This document shows positions 1 to 9,702 of a stretch of DNA of 64,000 bases, in pieces. The notes under the pieces were generated by a model, which saw only the letters and a program-made list of their open reading frames with translations, was not told the origin of the DNA and ran no database searches. This DNA is from Lithospermum erythrorhizon. Lineage: Eukaryota > Streptophyta > Magnoliopsida > Boraginales > Boraginaceae. A program made the translations under genes and the position numbers. Every line of letters begins with the position of its first letter. The stretch's first letter is position 1. The stretch lies in the NCBI GenBank assembly GCA_019722365.1, contig JADFUC010000954.1:3100001-3164000 (forward strand), read 5' to 3'.

Positions 1-1344
1 CAATTGTTTTCTTGTAATCAACTCTAATTTCATGTAAACAAATTTTAAGGAATGTTATTTTTAATTTTAAAAGAAGCTAACATTTCGTCTGAGCGACCAT
101 GATATATATTTGTAATTAGTTAAAATGGTAGTGCCAAATAATATTATTTTATTTTACTTATGTCATCAAGTTTTTATAGAATAATATTGTATGGTCCAAT
201 ATAAGCAACAATCTATGATATTTTAAAGGTTGACATAAGTAAAATGAAATGGTTGTGTATCATTTGCGTTGAACTCAGAGGAAATTTGTATCTCGTATCC
301 CAGAAAGTTACGATTTTACACATTTATCCAATAAACGACACCGGCTGGCAGATTTAGTCCCGCAAAGTTCCCCAAAAAGGTTCAAAAAAATTAATATTTT
401 AACCCTAAGGATATTTAGAAAAACATCAAAAAAAAAAAAAGTTCAAAAGTATTCATAATTACATTTTAACCCCAAAAGGTCTTCAAAATTATATTATCAC
501 CACAAATTACCCCAAAACGTTATAAACGTTACTTGTCAACAGAATTAATATTTTAGGGACTAAATGCGATAAAAAAAGACAATTAATCGGAACTAAATCT
601 ACAACAAATATTACTTCATCGGAACCAAATTGTACCATCTGCCATACTTAATGAGACCACGATGGCCTCGTTGAAATCCTCATGCAACTCTTTGGTGCCC
701 CTCAATAATTCCTCAAATCTTTCAATTCTTAAGGTCACTCCGTAGATTGAATGATTCTTTGTTGGATGGCTTATTATAATAGTTTATGGATAGAAGGTAA
801 TGGATCTATAAGAATCATGTTAATCACAAATATGGACTTATTTTTACTTAAAGTTCAAAATTTAGAAGCTATGATTAAATTATAGTAATTGAAATAGTAT
901 TCATTTTTTATTTAAATTTTAAAATACTTTATTAATCATATTTTAAAAAACAATTGTAATGTGGTTTACAGTTTGAACCTGCATGCTCTACCCCGAATTG
1001 AAGGTTCAAATTATTTTTAATCTTTATCACTAGAATGCATAATTTTTGTTATTATTTGTTCAGTGTCCTTGTCATTTGTTTTTTGTAATAAAAAAAGAAT
1101 ATGAATTAAAAAAAATATTAGGTATCATAATTAGTCACGCATAATGCACAAGAATAATAAAAATTCTCTTGTACAAAAATACCACAGAAAAAATCACAAT
1201 GGATTAAACAAATATGGTATAGACATACACTTACAAGACCAAGAAAGTTGCCATGGATGAGATAAGTGTTGTTAGATTATCATTACAATTAACACAACAA
1301 ATACCTTGCTACTCTAAAACTATGTTATGGATGTAACAAAATCT
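1..1344. other. Intergenic, no gene seen
   Basis: This AT-rich stretch lies downstream of the GLR relic's stop codon and holds no coding signal. Around 340-640 there are paired phrases such as 'gatttagtcccgcaaagtt' and 'agggactaaatgcg' in opposite sense. They resemble the ends of a small foldback element, but I could not pair them into convincing terminal inverted repeats. An A-run lies near 429-441. Confidence 0.5.
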
Positions 1345-1785
1345 CTATATTGTTGAAATGTGGCCTCCATCATGCCCATGAACTGTACTCATCTGGACAT
1401 CTGTTCTCTCAATGGAAATGGAAGATGGTCTTCGAAAAAATGTGAAGCCATTGGTTGAGTAGAATTGTGACAGAAGTCTTGATACCCAAATGCAAACCCT
1501 TAAATTAATCAAAAATGATTGCAAGAATCCATAGATTGAATAATGTTGCTCCAATATACGGAAAAGAGCACTTATAAAAACAATACCACATATTGTACTA
1601 GAAATGATAAGCAGTCCAGAAAATGGTCGAATTCCTAAACTTAGGTCACCACCTTGCCCTGTTAATGAGGAGCAATTAAAAGAGGAAATCATCTCATTCT
1701 GCAGCCTATCTATCTCTCCTTTCTCTGTGATATTCAAAATCGCCTCTGATATATCTTTTTCCAAATTCGAATTCTTTTGAAAAAC
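1345..1785 (-). pseudogene. GLR relic: last exon (S2 end, last TM helix, C-tail)
   Basis: The minus-strand acceptor CAG is at 1788-1786, and the exon opens FQKNSNLEKDISEAILNI, which is the GLR S2 end pattern (xxDISRAILNVTEG). One membrane helix follows (GLLIISSTICGIVFISAL). A roughly 60-residue cytoplasmic tail ends at a stop at 1345-1347. There is no internal lesion, so this exon alone looks functional. Confidence 0.8.
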
Positions 1786-2099
1786 CTGAATGATATGCCA
1801 TTATGAATAATTAGAGAATAAAAATCATTGGTCTTTTGGGAGTACAATACATTTACTATTTTACTTCATTGATAACAAGCAAAAAAAAAAAAGTTAGGGA
1901 CATCTAGTTGATTGAGTTTTGTAATAAACGTTGACTTGGTGAAAGATAAATTCAGACTTGAAATTAAAATGACAAAATAGATAAGTTTTAAGAACATTGG
2001 AGCGTACGAATACTAATTTAACATTTAACATAAAACTCAGACGTTATAGCTCATTAATCCCAAGTAAAAGATCAAAGGAACAATAGTAGAAAAGCTTAC

Positions 2100-2485
2100 A
2101 AATCCCATGCCTCCAAGTTTCCAGGATGGACCTGCCATAGCATATTCATTGCAATATTTAGCCAAGAACACTTTTGCGTGAGGAGCAGACAAAAATGCTG
2201 CTTCAATCTTCCCCTTTTTAAAAGCTTCAGGATATTGATCAAGACTCTGAAATTCTTCCACATTACTGGATGGGAAACCTAAATCACTCTTGAGGTATTG
2301 AACTATAAATGATCTCTCATTGCAACCAACATGGGTATTAGTATTGAAGTCTGTAATCAAGGGATGTAGACCTTTTACTGTCATCATAGAACTCAAAACA
2401 GCTGTGAAACAAGCTGCCACAACAATAATGACACATAACCATGCAGCCAACACTAAACGAGATAGATTGTGCCTAATGTATTGCC
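2100..2485 (-). pseudogene. GLR relic: exon for pore end, M3 and most of S2
   Basis: It is bounded by a minus-strand AG at 2488-2486 and a GTAAG donor at 2099. It encodes QYIRHNLSRLVLAAW, then M3 with FTAVLSSMMTV (family form SYTAxLxSxLTV), then S2 with FLSAPHAKVFLAKYC and WKLGGMGF. The frame is open throughout. The Copia insertion lies only about 150 bp upstream in the preceding intron. Confidence 0.82.
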
Positions 2486-2638
2486 CTGCAAATATATTCA
2501 ATTGTATGATCAAGTTAGCCAATACATTTCAAAACTATATATGCAAGATGTTAAAGATGGCGTTTCGACAAATTATTTTATTTCATTTTAAGAATACTAT
2601 CAAAAGATTTTAAATATTTTTGGTGAGCAATCAATATA

Positions 2639-3018
2639 TGTTGGAAAGGTGATCGGTTTAAATAATATATATGCTCGAAAATGGAACCACATATATATTT
2701 ATTTATACGAGTTACAAAGAATACAAAATGATTATAAGAGTTGATACTCTATTCTCTCAAGGAGTAGATTAATATATATATTCTATATATATATTTTACT
2801 TATTCTAATATATATGTATTCTGCCTTTTTGTCTGCATCTCAAAACATATGATACATGCCTATATATATGCAATGTCTTCCGTGAATGTAGCTTACAATG
2901 ATTGTTAAAAAGTCATTCTATTTTATCACCACATACAATATATGGCGTATGTTTATTTCATCAATATCCTCCATCAATTCCTTCCACTACATGCGCAAAT
3001 CACATTTGAATTCTAACA
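2639..3018 (-). repeat. Copia 3' LTR
   Basis: On the + strand it begins TGTTGGAAAGGTG and ends TTCTAACA, giving TG...CA ends and a length of about 380 bp. It is immediately followed by the complement of the polypurine tract. It shares its first bases and general layout with the LTR starting at 7146, but the two are heavily diverged. Confidence 0.8.
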
Positions 3019-3027
3019 CTCCCCCTC
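3019..3027 (-). other. Copia polypurine tract
   Basis: On the minus strand this is GAGGGGGAG directly before the LTR sequence TGTTAGAATTC. It is the plus-strand DNA primer site of the element. The bases just upstream (3030-3110) encode the typical copia pol end, TKPLKTEVFQNLKEKLGM. Confidence 0.85.
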
Positions 3028-3039
3028 AAATGCGACTTT

Positions 3040-3590
3040 GCATTCCGAGCTTTTCTTTCAGATTTTGAAACACTTCGGTCTTTAACGGCTTCGTAAAATA
3101 TCCGGCTAATTGATCTTCTCGCCTGGGCAGCCGTACCGCCCACAATTTTGTCCTTTACCTGTTCTCTAATGAAATGATATTTTATATTTACGTGTTTACC
3201 CGACTACGTGGATAACGTGATTCTTTGCAAGTGATATGGCTGACTTGTTATCAACATATATAGTAACCGGTTCTTCCTTTGAATAATATAACTCACTCAA
3301 AATATACTTCAACCATATTGCTTGACATGTACATGCAGCTATTGCCATATATTCTGCTTCACATGTCAGAGCAACCTGCTTCTCATGTTTCTTCTCGGCG
3401 ACCATGAAAAAATATCGATGAACCGATATGAAATGCATATCCGAAGTGGCTCTTTTCCCATCATCCAAGTCACCACCACAATCACCTGCCCCGAGTAGCC
3501 ACACCTTTGAATCTTAAGAACGTGTATAAAAATAAAACCATATTCAAGTGTATCTTTGATATATCTCAAAAATCCTTGCCGCAATGAAAC
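3040..3590 (-). pseudogene. Copia RNase H domain remnant
   Basis: The minus strand encodes TCEAEYMAIAACTCQAIWLK followed by IYVDNKSAISLAKN, the diagnostic copia RNase H segments. The usual acidic residues (the E of CEAEY and the D of VDNKSA) are present. The terminal TKPLKTEVFQ segment lies at 3040-3110 in another frame, so at least one frameshift lies between them. RNase H would remove template RNA during reverse transcription. Confidence 0.85.
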
Positions 3591-3599
3591 AGATCTTAC

Positions 3600-4500
3600 T
3601 TAGGTTTCGTCTACATGTACCTCGGCTACTAGTTCAACCACATACATAATATTTGGACGAAGCTGGAAAGTTAGATACCCCTCAAATTTCCAACTGCATC
3701 TCGAACAATGTCGATTAAGTATCGACTCTTTTATCGAAAGTTAGTTCTCGCTCATTTCTATTTCATCGCGCCATATCGGCTCAGACTCTTCATTCTAAAC
3801 TTACTTAGTATTTCCCTTCCTCGCATATTTTGCTTCTCAGGACACAAAGATCTCATTTTTTGTTTTGTTTGACTTTCAACACCAAGTAATACATTTGACC
3901 AATATCCGCTATTTCAAATTATCGGGCCATTTAACCTCATTAAACATAGCCTCGTGATTGCTTTCCTCGTGAAGATCATGCCGCCCACGTATAAACAAAT
4001 TCATCATCATATTCCCTCGAATTTAGAGTTTTTGTATAAAGAGTACGTGCCTGCTGACTCTTTACAAAACAATTCTTCCTCGAAAGCATCTATCAACCCC
4101 ATGCTCCAAGCTCGCGGAGCTTCGCTTTCAATCCGCAATGCTTTCTTTAATTTGTAAAATTTTATTTTCGTGATCTTTCTCAATATATTCAGCTTGGTTG
4201 CTCAATATATACTTTTCTTTCGAGAGCAACTATTTAAAAAATCACGATTTTACATCCATTTGATATTTTCCGTTGGTTCGGGTCGCGATTGCCGTAAGAA
4301 GCCCAATGGTATCACCTCGCAATCGAGCAAAATACCTCATCATAGTCAATCCCACATCTCGCTATAGTCTTTAAGAACTGTACCGCCATGTTTCACTTTT
4401 AATTTTTGGTCGGGTAGTATTTGTCTTATAGACCCATTTCACATCTATCGCTTTTGTGTCCTTTTAGAAGATTTGTGAGTTCCCCAAGTAATACCTATTG
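3600..4500 (-). pseudogene. Copia reverse transcriptase remnant
   Basis: In the minus direction fragments of the RT domain appear in several frames: KAIDVKWVYKT (near 4440), the segment corresponding to RLDTIRLL (near 4300), QMDVKS (near 4250), KLKKAL (near 4140) and APRAWSM (near 4110). These match the order of copia RT blocks. Repeated stops and indels make it non-functional. The downstream part (3600-3900) contains weaker matches to the RT-RNase H connection. Confidence 0.8.
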
Positions 4501-4869
4501 ATCGCACCCAATTTCTTCATTCATCGCTTGTTCCATTTACTTTCTTCAAAGAGCTTCCTCAAATGTTACTGATCACATTCAACTATTAAACAAAAAATAA
4601 TGAATGAATCAAATTCCCAACCGGACTTGTTGCATTATAGATTTCAACTGGGCTTTCTTTCATACACCCCCTAATTACCGTATTATTCATATTGCTGTTA
4701 TTTCCTCGACGCTTCGCTGATCGAGAGTTTGAATCGCATTTCCCTCAAGTGAGAGTCGGATAATCATTTCCATCATCTTCGCCGAAAAGTCACACCTTCA
4801 TCATCATTAAAAAATAGACCGCAATAGAGCTTCTTTCTTTTCATCGCCCATCTCGCACTGCTTTCATCG

Positions 4870-5900
4870 AATTCAACATCACGGTATAATTAAATTTTTT
4901 GTCAATGGATTATAGAGTCTGTAGGTTTTGCTTCTTTTGTCATATCCGATGAAGATGCATTTTTCGCCTTTATCATCCAAGCAAATTTTTCTTCTCGACG
5001 TGAATATGTGCATATGCAATGCATCCAAAAATTCTGAGATGTTCAACAGATGGTTTACTACCACTCTATGCTTCATCTGGAGTCTTAAACTTTACACTTT
5101 TTGTTTTAACATCGCCTGGGCACAAATAGACAACACACATAACACTCCACTTCAATCAAAAAAAATTTCGCATGTGCTTTCACTATACTTCTCGCCATAT
5201 CAAGAATTGCGCGATTTTTTCTTTTTTATGCAACACCATTTTGGAGCCATGAGTATATGCCGTCATTAACCGATGAATAATTCCGTGTTTTTCAAAAAAT
5301 TATTAAACAAATTTGAATCGTATGCTCTCCTCCTCTATCGATCTAAGTACCTTTTAGATTTGTCCACTTTTATTTTTTAGCTAACGCTTGAACTCTTTAA
5401 ATTTTTCAAGAGTTTCTACTTTTTCTTCAATATGTATACCCAACTTTTTTCTACTATAATCATCAATGAAAGCAATAGTACTCCATTTCCTCCAAGTGAC
5501 GGATATCGAATGGGACCGCTTATGTCTCCGTATGAACTATTTTCACGGCCTTCTAGCTCTCCAAGATTTTCCAACAGGAAAACTTTGACGATATTATTTT
5601 CCTTTGACACATGCATCACATAAATCATCCGGTTCGTTAATTATTGGAAGTCCACTCACCATGTTTGTCTTTAATAATAATTTGAGACCAGTGAAACCAA
5701 GATGACCAAATCTTAGATGCCATAACCATGAGTCATTTTTAATGACTAACTTCAAGTAATGTCAGATCTCAGCCTCTTTCTTTATGTCTCGGGGCTGCGG
5801 AAAAGTTTTATTTGTTTATCAACTTTGCAATTAATTCCCGAAGTTTGATTTTTATCGATAGAGTTCTCCCTTCATATTTATGGTATACCCTTTCTTAGAA
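4870..5900 (-). pseudogene. Copia integrase remnant
   Basis: 5628-5416 encodes the GAG-pre-integrase to integrase-core junction, including DISGPIRYPSLGGNG and EKSWVYILKKK (family form DICGPI...PSLGG...SRKSWVY). 5076-4879 encodes the C-terminal part with LDDKGEKCIFIGYD and YRLYNPLTK. The aspartate of DISGP corresponds to a catalytic Asp of the DDE core. The region between is shifted and stop-ridden. Integrase would insert the DNA copy into the host genome. Confidence 0.85.
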
Positions 5901-6194
5901 GTTGTCCAAGTCTACTATGTTTATTCTTTAACGCAAGTATATAATAAACATCATTTATAATTTTTTTCTTTCCATTATTTAAGAAAATCATAATCTTCTC
6001 TCCCTTGCATCGAACTTTGGATGAATCAACAACAAGAATCCTCCACCGATCGCTTAATCCAATTCGTAACAGATCTTTCGATCACGCTGTAATTATTTGC
6101 GCCGGTATCAAGATACCAAATATTTTTATGCACTCTTCATTTCCATTATATGTTAGAAATATAGCATTTGTTTCTTTCAATCGTAGGTGTTGAT

Positions 6195-7125
6195 CTAATA
6201 ATCATAACCCGAAATAACCATATTTGTTACAATTATAACATTGAAGTTGCGACTTATCACTTCGTTGTTGATATCTGCCTTTTTCTTGGCCTCTGAAATT
6301 TTGACCACGACCAAATGGTTGATAACCTTCATTTTTCTGGCCTCTATTGAAAGGTTGCCTTCCACGTCCTCTTCCACCTCGAGCAGCCACCTCTCGAAGC
6401 CACCTCTTCTCGCGTATATAACTATACATCGCCATTTTCATTAATGGACACTGCTTTTGCAACAGCCCTTTAAATGGTTTGTATCATCATATCGGGTTCA
6501 TCCATTGTTCGCGAGCTCGAGAGAAACCCAATAAGCTCAATAACAACGTAAAATTGTTGACAAGTCTTTTGATTCTTCGATGAAAGTAACAACATAACAA
6601 ACTTTCTTATCAATGATCGAAGAAGCCCATGATTCTGTCTATCAAGACTTTCTCCATTTCTTTTTCCATCTCATTTGTCACCATTGTCAAGCGAGTTACA
6701 TATTCACAAATGTTTTCTGAACTTTTCATCTTTAGATTTTTCGATCTCGCCTCGAAGTACTTAGAGTCGTACCTTCTTCACTTTATTTACCCCTTGAAAT
6801 GATTTTTGTAAAATTTCCCACGCTTCATTGGAAGTTTCTGCCTCTGATATTTTTTCAAAGGTTGATTCGTCAACACCTTGAAAAATTGCAAATAATGCCT
6901 TCTTGTCCTTTTTGCGAGAATCTTCCTTAGCTTATTTTCTTTCGCATTCGAAAAGAGTCGCCTAACATTTGGATTTTCGAGCTCGATATACCCATTTTCA
7001 ACTATGTCCCATATCTTGAGAACCTAGCAAGACCTTCATTCAGATAACATCTACTCCCATAATTCTGTCATTTAATTTTGGAATTTGTGGTTGAATCATA
7101 CTTCGCCATTTTATTCCCCGAATGG
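6195..7125 (-). pseudogene. Copia gag remnant with CCHC zinc knuckle
   Basis: The minus strand starts just inside the primer site and shows weak gag similarity, then an Arg/Gly-rich stretch (GGRGRGRQPFNRGQK). This is followed by CYNCNKYGYFG at 6250-6203, a zinc knuckle in which the His of the CCHC motif (GH) is Tyr. The last Cys is lost to a stop. Gag forms the particle in which the RNA is copied. Confidence 0.8.
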
Positions 7126-7128
7126 AAC

Positions 7129-7143
7129 TCGACTCCGATACCA
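7129..7143 (-). other. Copia primer-binding site
   Basis: The minus strand reads TGGTATCGGAGTC, two bases inside the LTR end (CCAACA then AG). It corresponds to the usual TGGTATCAGAGC site for initiator tRNA-Met with one or two substitutions. It fixes the element as minus-oriented. Confidence 0.85.
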
Positions 7144-7145
7144 CT

Positions 7146-7500
7146 TGTTGGAAACGTGATATGTTTAATAATATATTAATGTCGATAATTGAACTATATA
7201 TTTATTATATAAATACGACACAAACTATTATTACATGAGCCGCCGCTTCATTTTCTATTATAGATTATCTATTACTATTTTTTCTATATATTTATTTTAA
7301 TCATTACATGCATTAGATATTTATAAGCAGAGAAACCGCACACGCGGTATGTCCGATGCATAACCTACTACCTTTTATTAGCGTATATAAAACTAATGAT
7401 TTATATTTTATACCACTATTTTTTCCTCCAGTTAATATGCACGCGTAACTTATAAATGTAGTTTCACCACTACTTCGACTTCCTCTACCGCTTATAATTA
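7146..7500 (-). repeat. Copia 5' LTR (right edge approximate)
   Basis: On the + strand it begins TGTTGGAAACGTGAT, matching the start of the LTR at 2639. The two LTRs then share AT-rich blocks but align poorly, and the far edge cannot be set precisely. Strong divergence between two LTRs that were identical at insertion suggests an old event, or one in which part of the LTR was replaced. Confidence 0.65.
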
Positions 7501-7612
7501 ACAAGCTATAGAAAATAATAATCTAAATACACATGATATATAACTATAAGATAGATATACTTCAACCAACCAAGAGTAGTTTTATTTAATTTTGAGGAGG
7601 CACAATGCTTAC

Positions 7613-7931
7613 TTTGTGATAGTGTATAAATGGTGATGGACAACCAAAAAACTGCACCAATGTGTTGGGAAGATGAGTCTTTAGCAAAATCTGGATTGCC
7701 ATTTATGTTCTCATTCAAATAGATGACTGCTGCAGTAAAGATATTCATAGTTGCCATTACTAGCCAAGTCTGCAATTTGAAGGCTTTCATTACAGCAAAC
7801 CTTTCCTTTGAGATGCCAGATGTTGCAGGTACTATCATCACAATAGAAGTCTCAACATAAGGCAATGAAAAATCTACCATATCATATCGATTTGCCAGGA
7901 TTGTTATATCACCAATCGCCGCATGGTAAAG
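7613..7931 (-). pseudogene. GLR relic: exon for S1 end and first pore segments
   Basis: The minus-strand acceptor CAG is at 7934-7932 and the donor GTAAG begins at 7612. The encoded segment starts LYHAAIGDITILANR and VDFSLPY, then MIVPA, a membrane helix (LVMATMNIFTAAVIYL) and HIGAVFWLSITIYTLSQ, the pore-loop position. The frame is open and joins correctly to the 2485-2100 exon as SQ|RQYI. The pore residues differ from the common SFSTLVFAHR form. Confidence 0.82.
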
Positions 7932-8490
7932 CTGAGGAATTATAAGCAAATCAAGCAACATTAAGATTTTATAAACATAAATCAATCATATATGATATGT
8001 AAATTATTCATCTGTTGTAAAAAAATGCAAGATTCAGAAGACAACATTCCCTAAAGGATTCATTCCTTAATGTACCTCATTGTTAATTATGGTTTCTTTC
8101 CTTATCTGCCAACATTAAATTTTATACCATCTCTATTAATTAATGAAATTAACATTGTATTGTATTTCCTAGCATATTGATTAATTCATGAAATTAGTTT
8201 ATACCATCTTTATCAATTTATGGAATTAACTATGTAATGTGATCAAGACAAGCCTACCCTTTTACGTGTCGTGACAAGAAGGAATAAAGATTGCACTTCC
8301 GCCTCGGAATATTTGTAAAACAAAATTTTCCTTCGTGATAACAGATCATGCATTATCCAATTCTTACTCGCTTAAACGGTAGCCTCTTCAAAGACATACA
8401 AAGCATATTCATATGTTAATGTTAATATGCTATATTTCCTAGCATGCTAAATAATAGAACATTTCTTATATACAAGAATCAAGAATGTAC

Positions 8491-9656
8491 CTTATTGTTA
8501 ACTGCCTTTACCATATCACTATATGTACCATTGAACTGGAATAGATCATAGCCCAAATGATAACCAAGTTTGCTAACTGCAGCTTCAAACACTCTAACTG
8601 AAAATCCTGAAAAAGAAGTTTTATTCTTTTCCTTATCAAAACTCACTTTCACAATTTGTTCACAAGCTCCCTTTGGAACAGCTATCTTTAATTGTTTCTT
8701 TACACTATAGCCTAATGGAGTTTCTTGTTCTCCACCAGGCCAAAAAACTTTATTCAATCCCTCTCCTGAATCTTCAAAAAATCCATCTTTTTCTTCCCAC
8801 TTAGATACCTCTCTATAGCTTTTTTTGCATATAACATTTACAATACTAAAAACTATTTTTTGAGATAAAAAACCATTCTTGAATCTTAATCTCCCACTTA
8901 ATCCTTCAAAGTCACTAGACAATATTTGATGAGTTAATTCTCTTGAACTAATATTTAATTTTGAAATCTCCATAGCTTTTCCAAGAACCCCTATTGCATC
9001 ATAAGCTTTAAAAGCATATTTACTTGGAGAAAAAATATGATCGTCTGAATACTCTGTAATAAACTTCCTGGGTACCCAAGCTCAGCCTGTGGGTTTGTAT
9101 ATTTTCTCAGAAAATGTGTCTTGATACCAATCACACCTTGCATGTTCTCAATATGTGATGGTTCCATAGATTCAAGAGAACTAGCTAAATCATCTAAGAA
9201 TCTGCCACATAACCTGTTTCATCATCTTCTCATTTTAAATCAAAGATCTCTGTGCTATTTTTTTTTAAGCTTCTTCAACTCTTGTTGAATACATTGTTCA
9301 GGCTCATTGAGTGAAAAAATTGGAGGAAAGCCAAGATGGTGATCAATAACTGAGTTTGTAGATTTTTTTAGAGAATCAGAGAATTGGGTTATGATTCCAA
9401 GGTCTACTGAAGAAAAAGTGTTGGTTTGTTCATATAATACAGTCACTTTTGGCCACTTAAAATGGAAAATTATATTGAAATAATGTATTTGTATGAAGAA
9501 TATGTTATTATTGTTCATTTATCAAGTTAGGGAAGGGAGATTTTGAGAATGCTAAGGGTATAATTGGGAGAATCTTAGAGACAGTCAGACTATTTTGAAT
9601 TGAAAGTGGTCCAACAATTGCATGTACTGATCTGTGTCTTCTGACCAGTTCAATTG
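8491..9656 (-). pseudogene. GLR relic: degenerate amino-terminal-domain/S1 exon
   Basis: An acceptor at 9659-9657 opens AIELVRRHRSVHAIVGP, the usual second-exon start of GLRs. ATD segments follow in shifting frames: VTVLYE (near 9450), IQQELKKL (near 9280, ending at a stop after an A-run), GYVADS (near 9210), ENMQGVIGIKTHF (near 9130-9110) and KYAFKAYDAIGVLGKAMEIS (near 9025-8970). From about 9060 the frame is open to a donor GTACATT at 8490, through S1 (GFSVRVFEAAVSKLGY). The TGA at 9082-9084 and at least two frameshifts show loss of function. About 30 to 40 residues also seem to be deleted around 9240. Confidence 0.8.
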
Positions 9657-9702
9657 CTGCAATTAAACAACTCATGAAATGTTTTACATAAAATATATAC
9701 AA

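Larger units (their letters stand above)
2639..7500 (-). mobile_element. Ty1/copia LTR retrotransposon nested in a GLR intron
   Basis: Read on the minus strand, the order is LTR, primer site, gag with a zinc knuckle, integrase, reverse transcriptase, RNase H, polypurine tract, LTR. This is the copia order (integrase before RT). The primer site reads TGGTATCGGAGTC immediately inside the right LTR and fits an initiator-tRNA-Met primer. The polypurine tract is GAGGGGGAG. All coding parts are interrupted by stops and small indels, so the element is dead. Both LTRs start TGTTGGAAA on the + strand but have diverged strongly elsewhere, so the insertion is old. The right-hand end is uncertain by about 100 bp, because the LTR edge fades between 7400 and 7525. 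A clear target duplication could not be identified. Confidence 0.88.
1345..9656 (-). pseudogene. Glutamate-receptor-like (GLR) channel pseudogene, split by a copia insertion
   Basis: Four exon-like blocks read on the minus strand in GLR order. They are the amino-terminal (LIVBP-like) domain plus S1 (about 9656-8491), the rest of S1 and first pore segments (7931-7613), the pore end, M3 and S2 (2485-2100), and the S2 end, last membrane helix and tail (1785-1345). The matches are specific: AIVGP; GDITILANR followed by VDFSLPY (the Arg is the glutamate-binding position in the family); HNLSRLVLAAW; FTAVLSSMMTV; and FLAKYC. Exon junctions keep frame (for example SQ|RQYIRHNLSR). Known GLRs are plasma-membrane or organellar cation channels gated by amino acids. 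This copy is broken. The ATD has a stop after a poly-A run (near 9257), further stops, a frameshift near 9110 and a TGA at 9082-9084, and no first exon with signal peptide is visible upstream. A copia element fills the third intron. The alternative is assembly error in the ATD, which I think less likely given several separate lesions. Family is certain; the subclade (clade II-like) is inferred. Confidence 0.85.
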
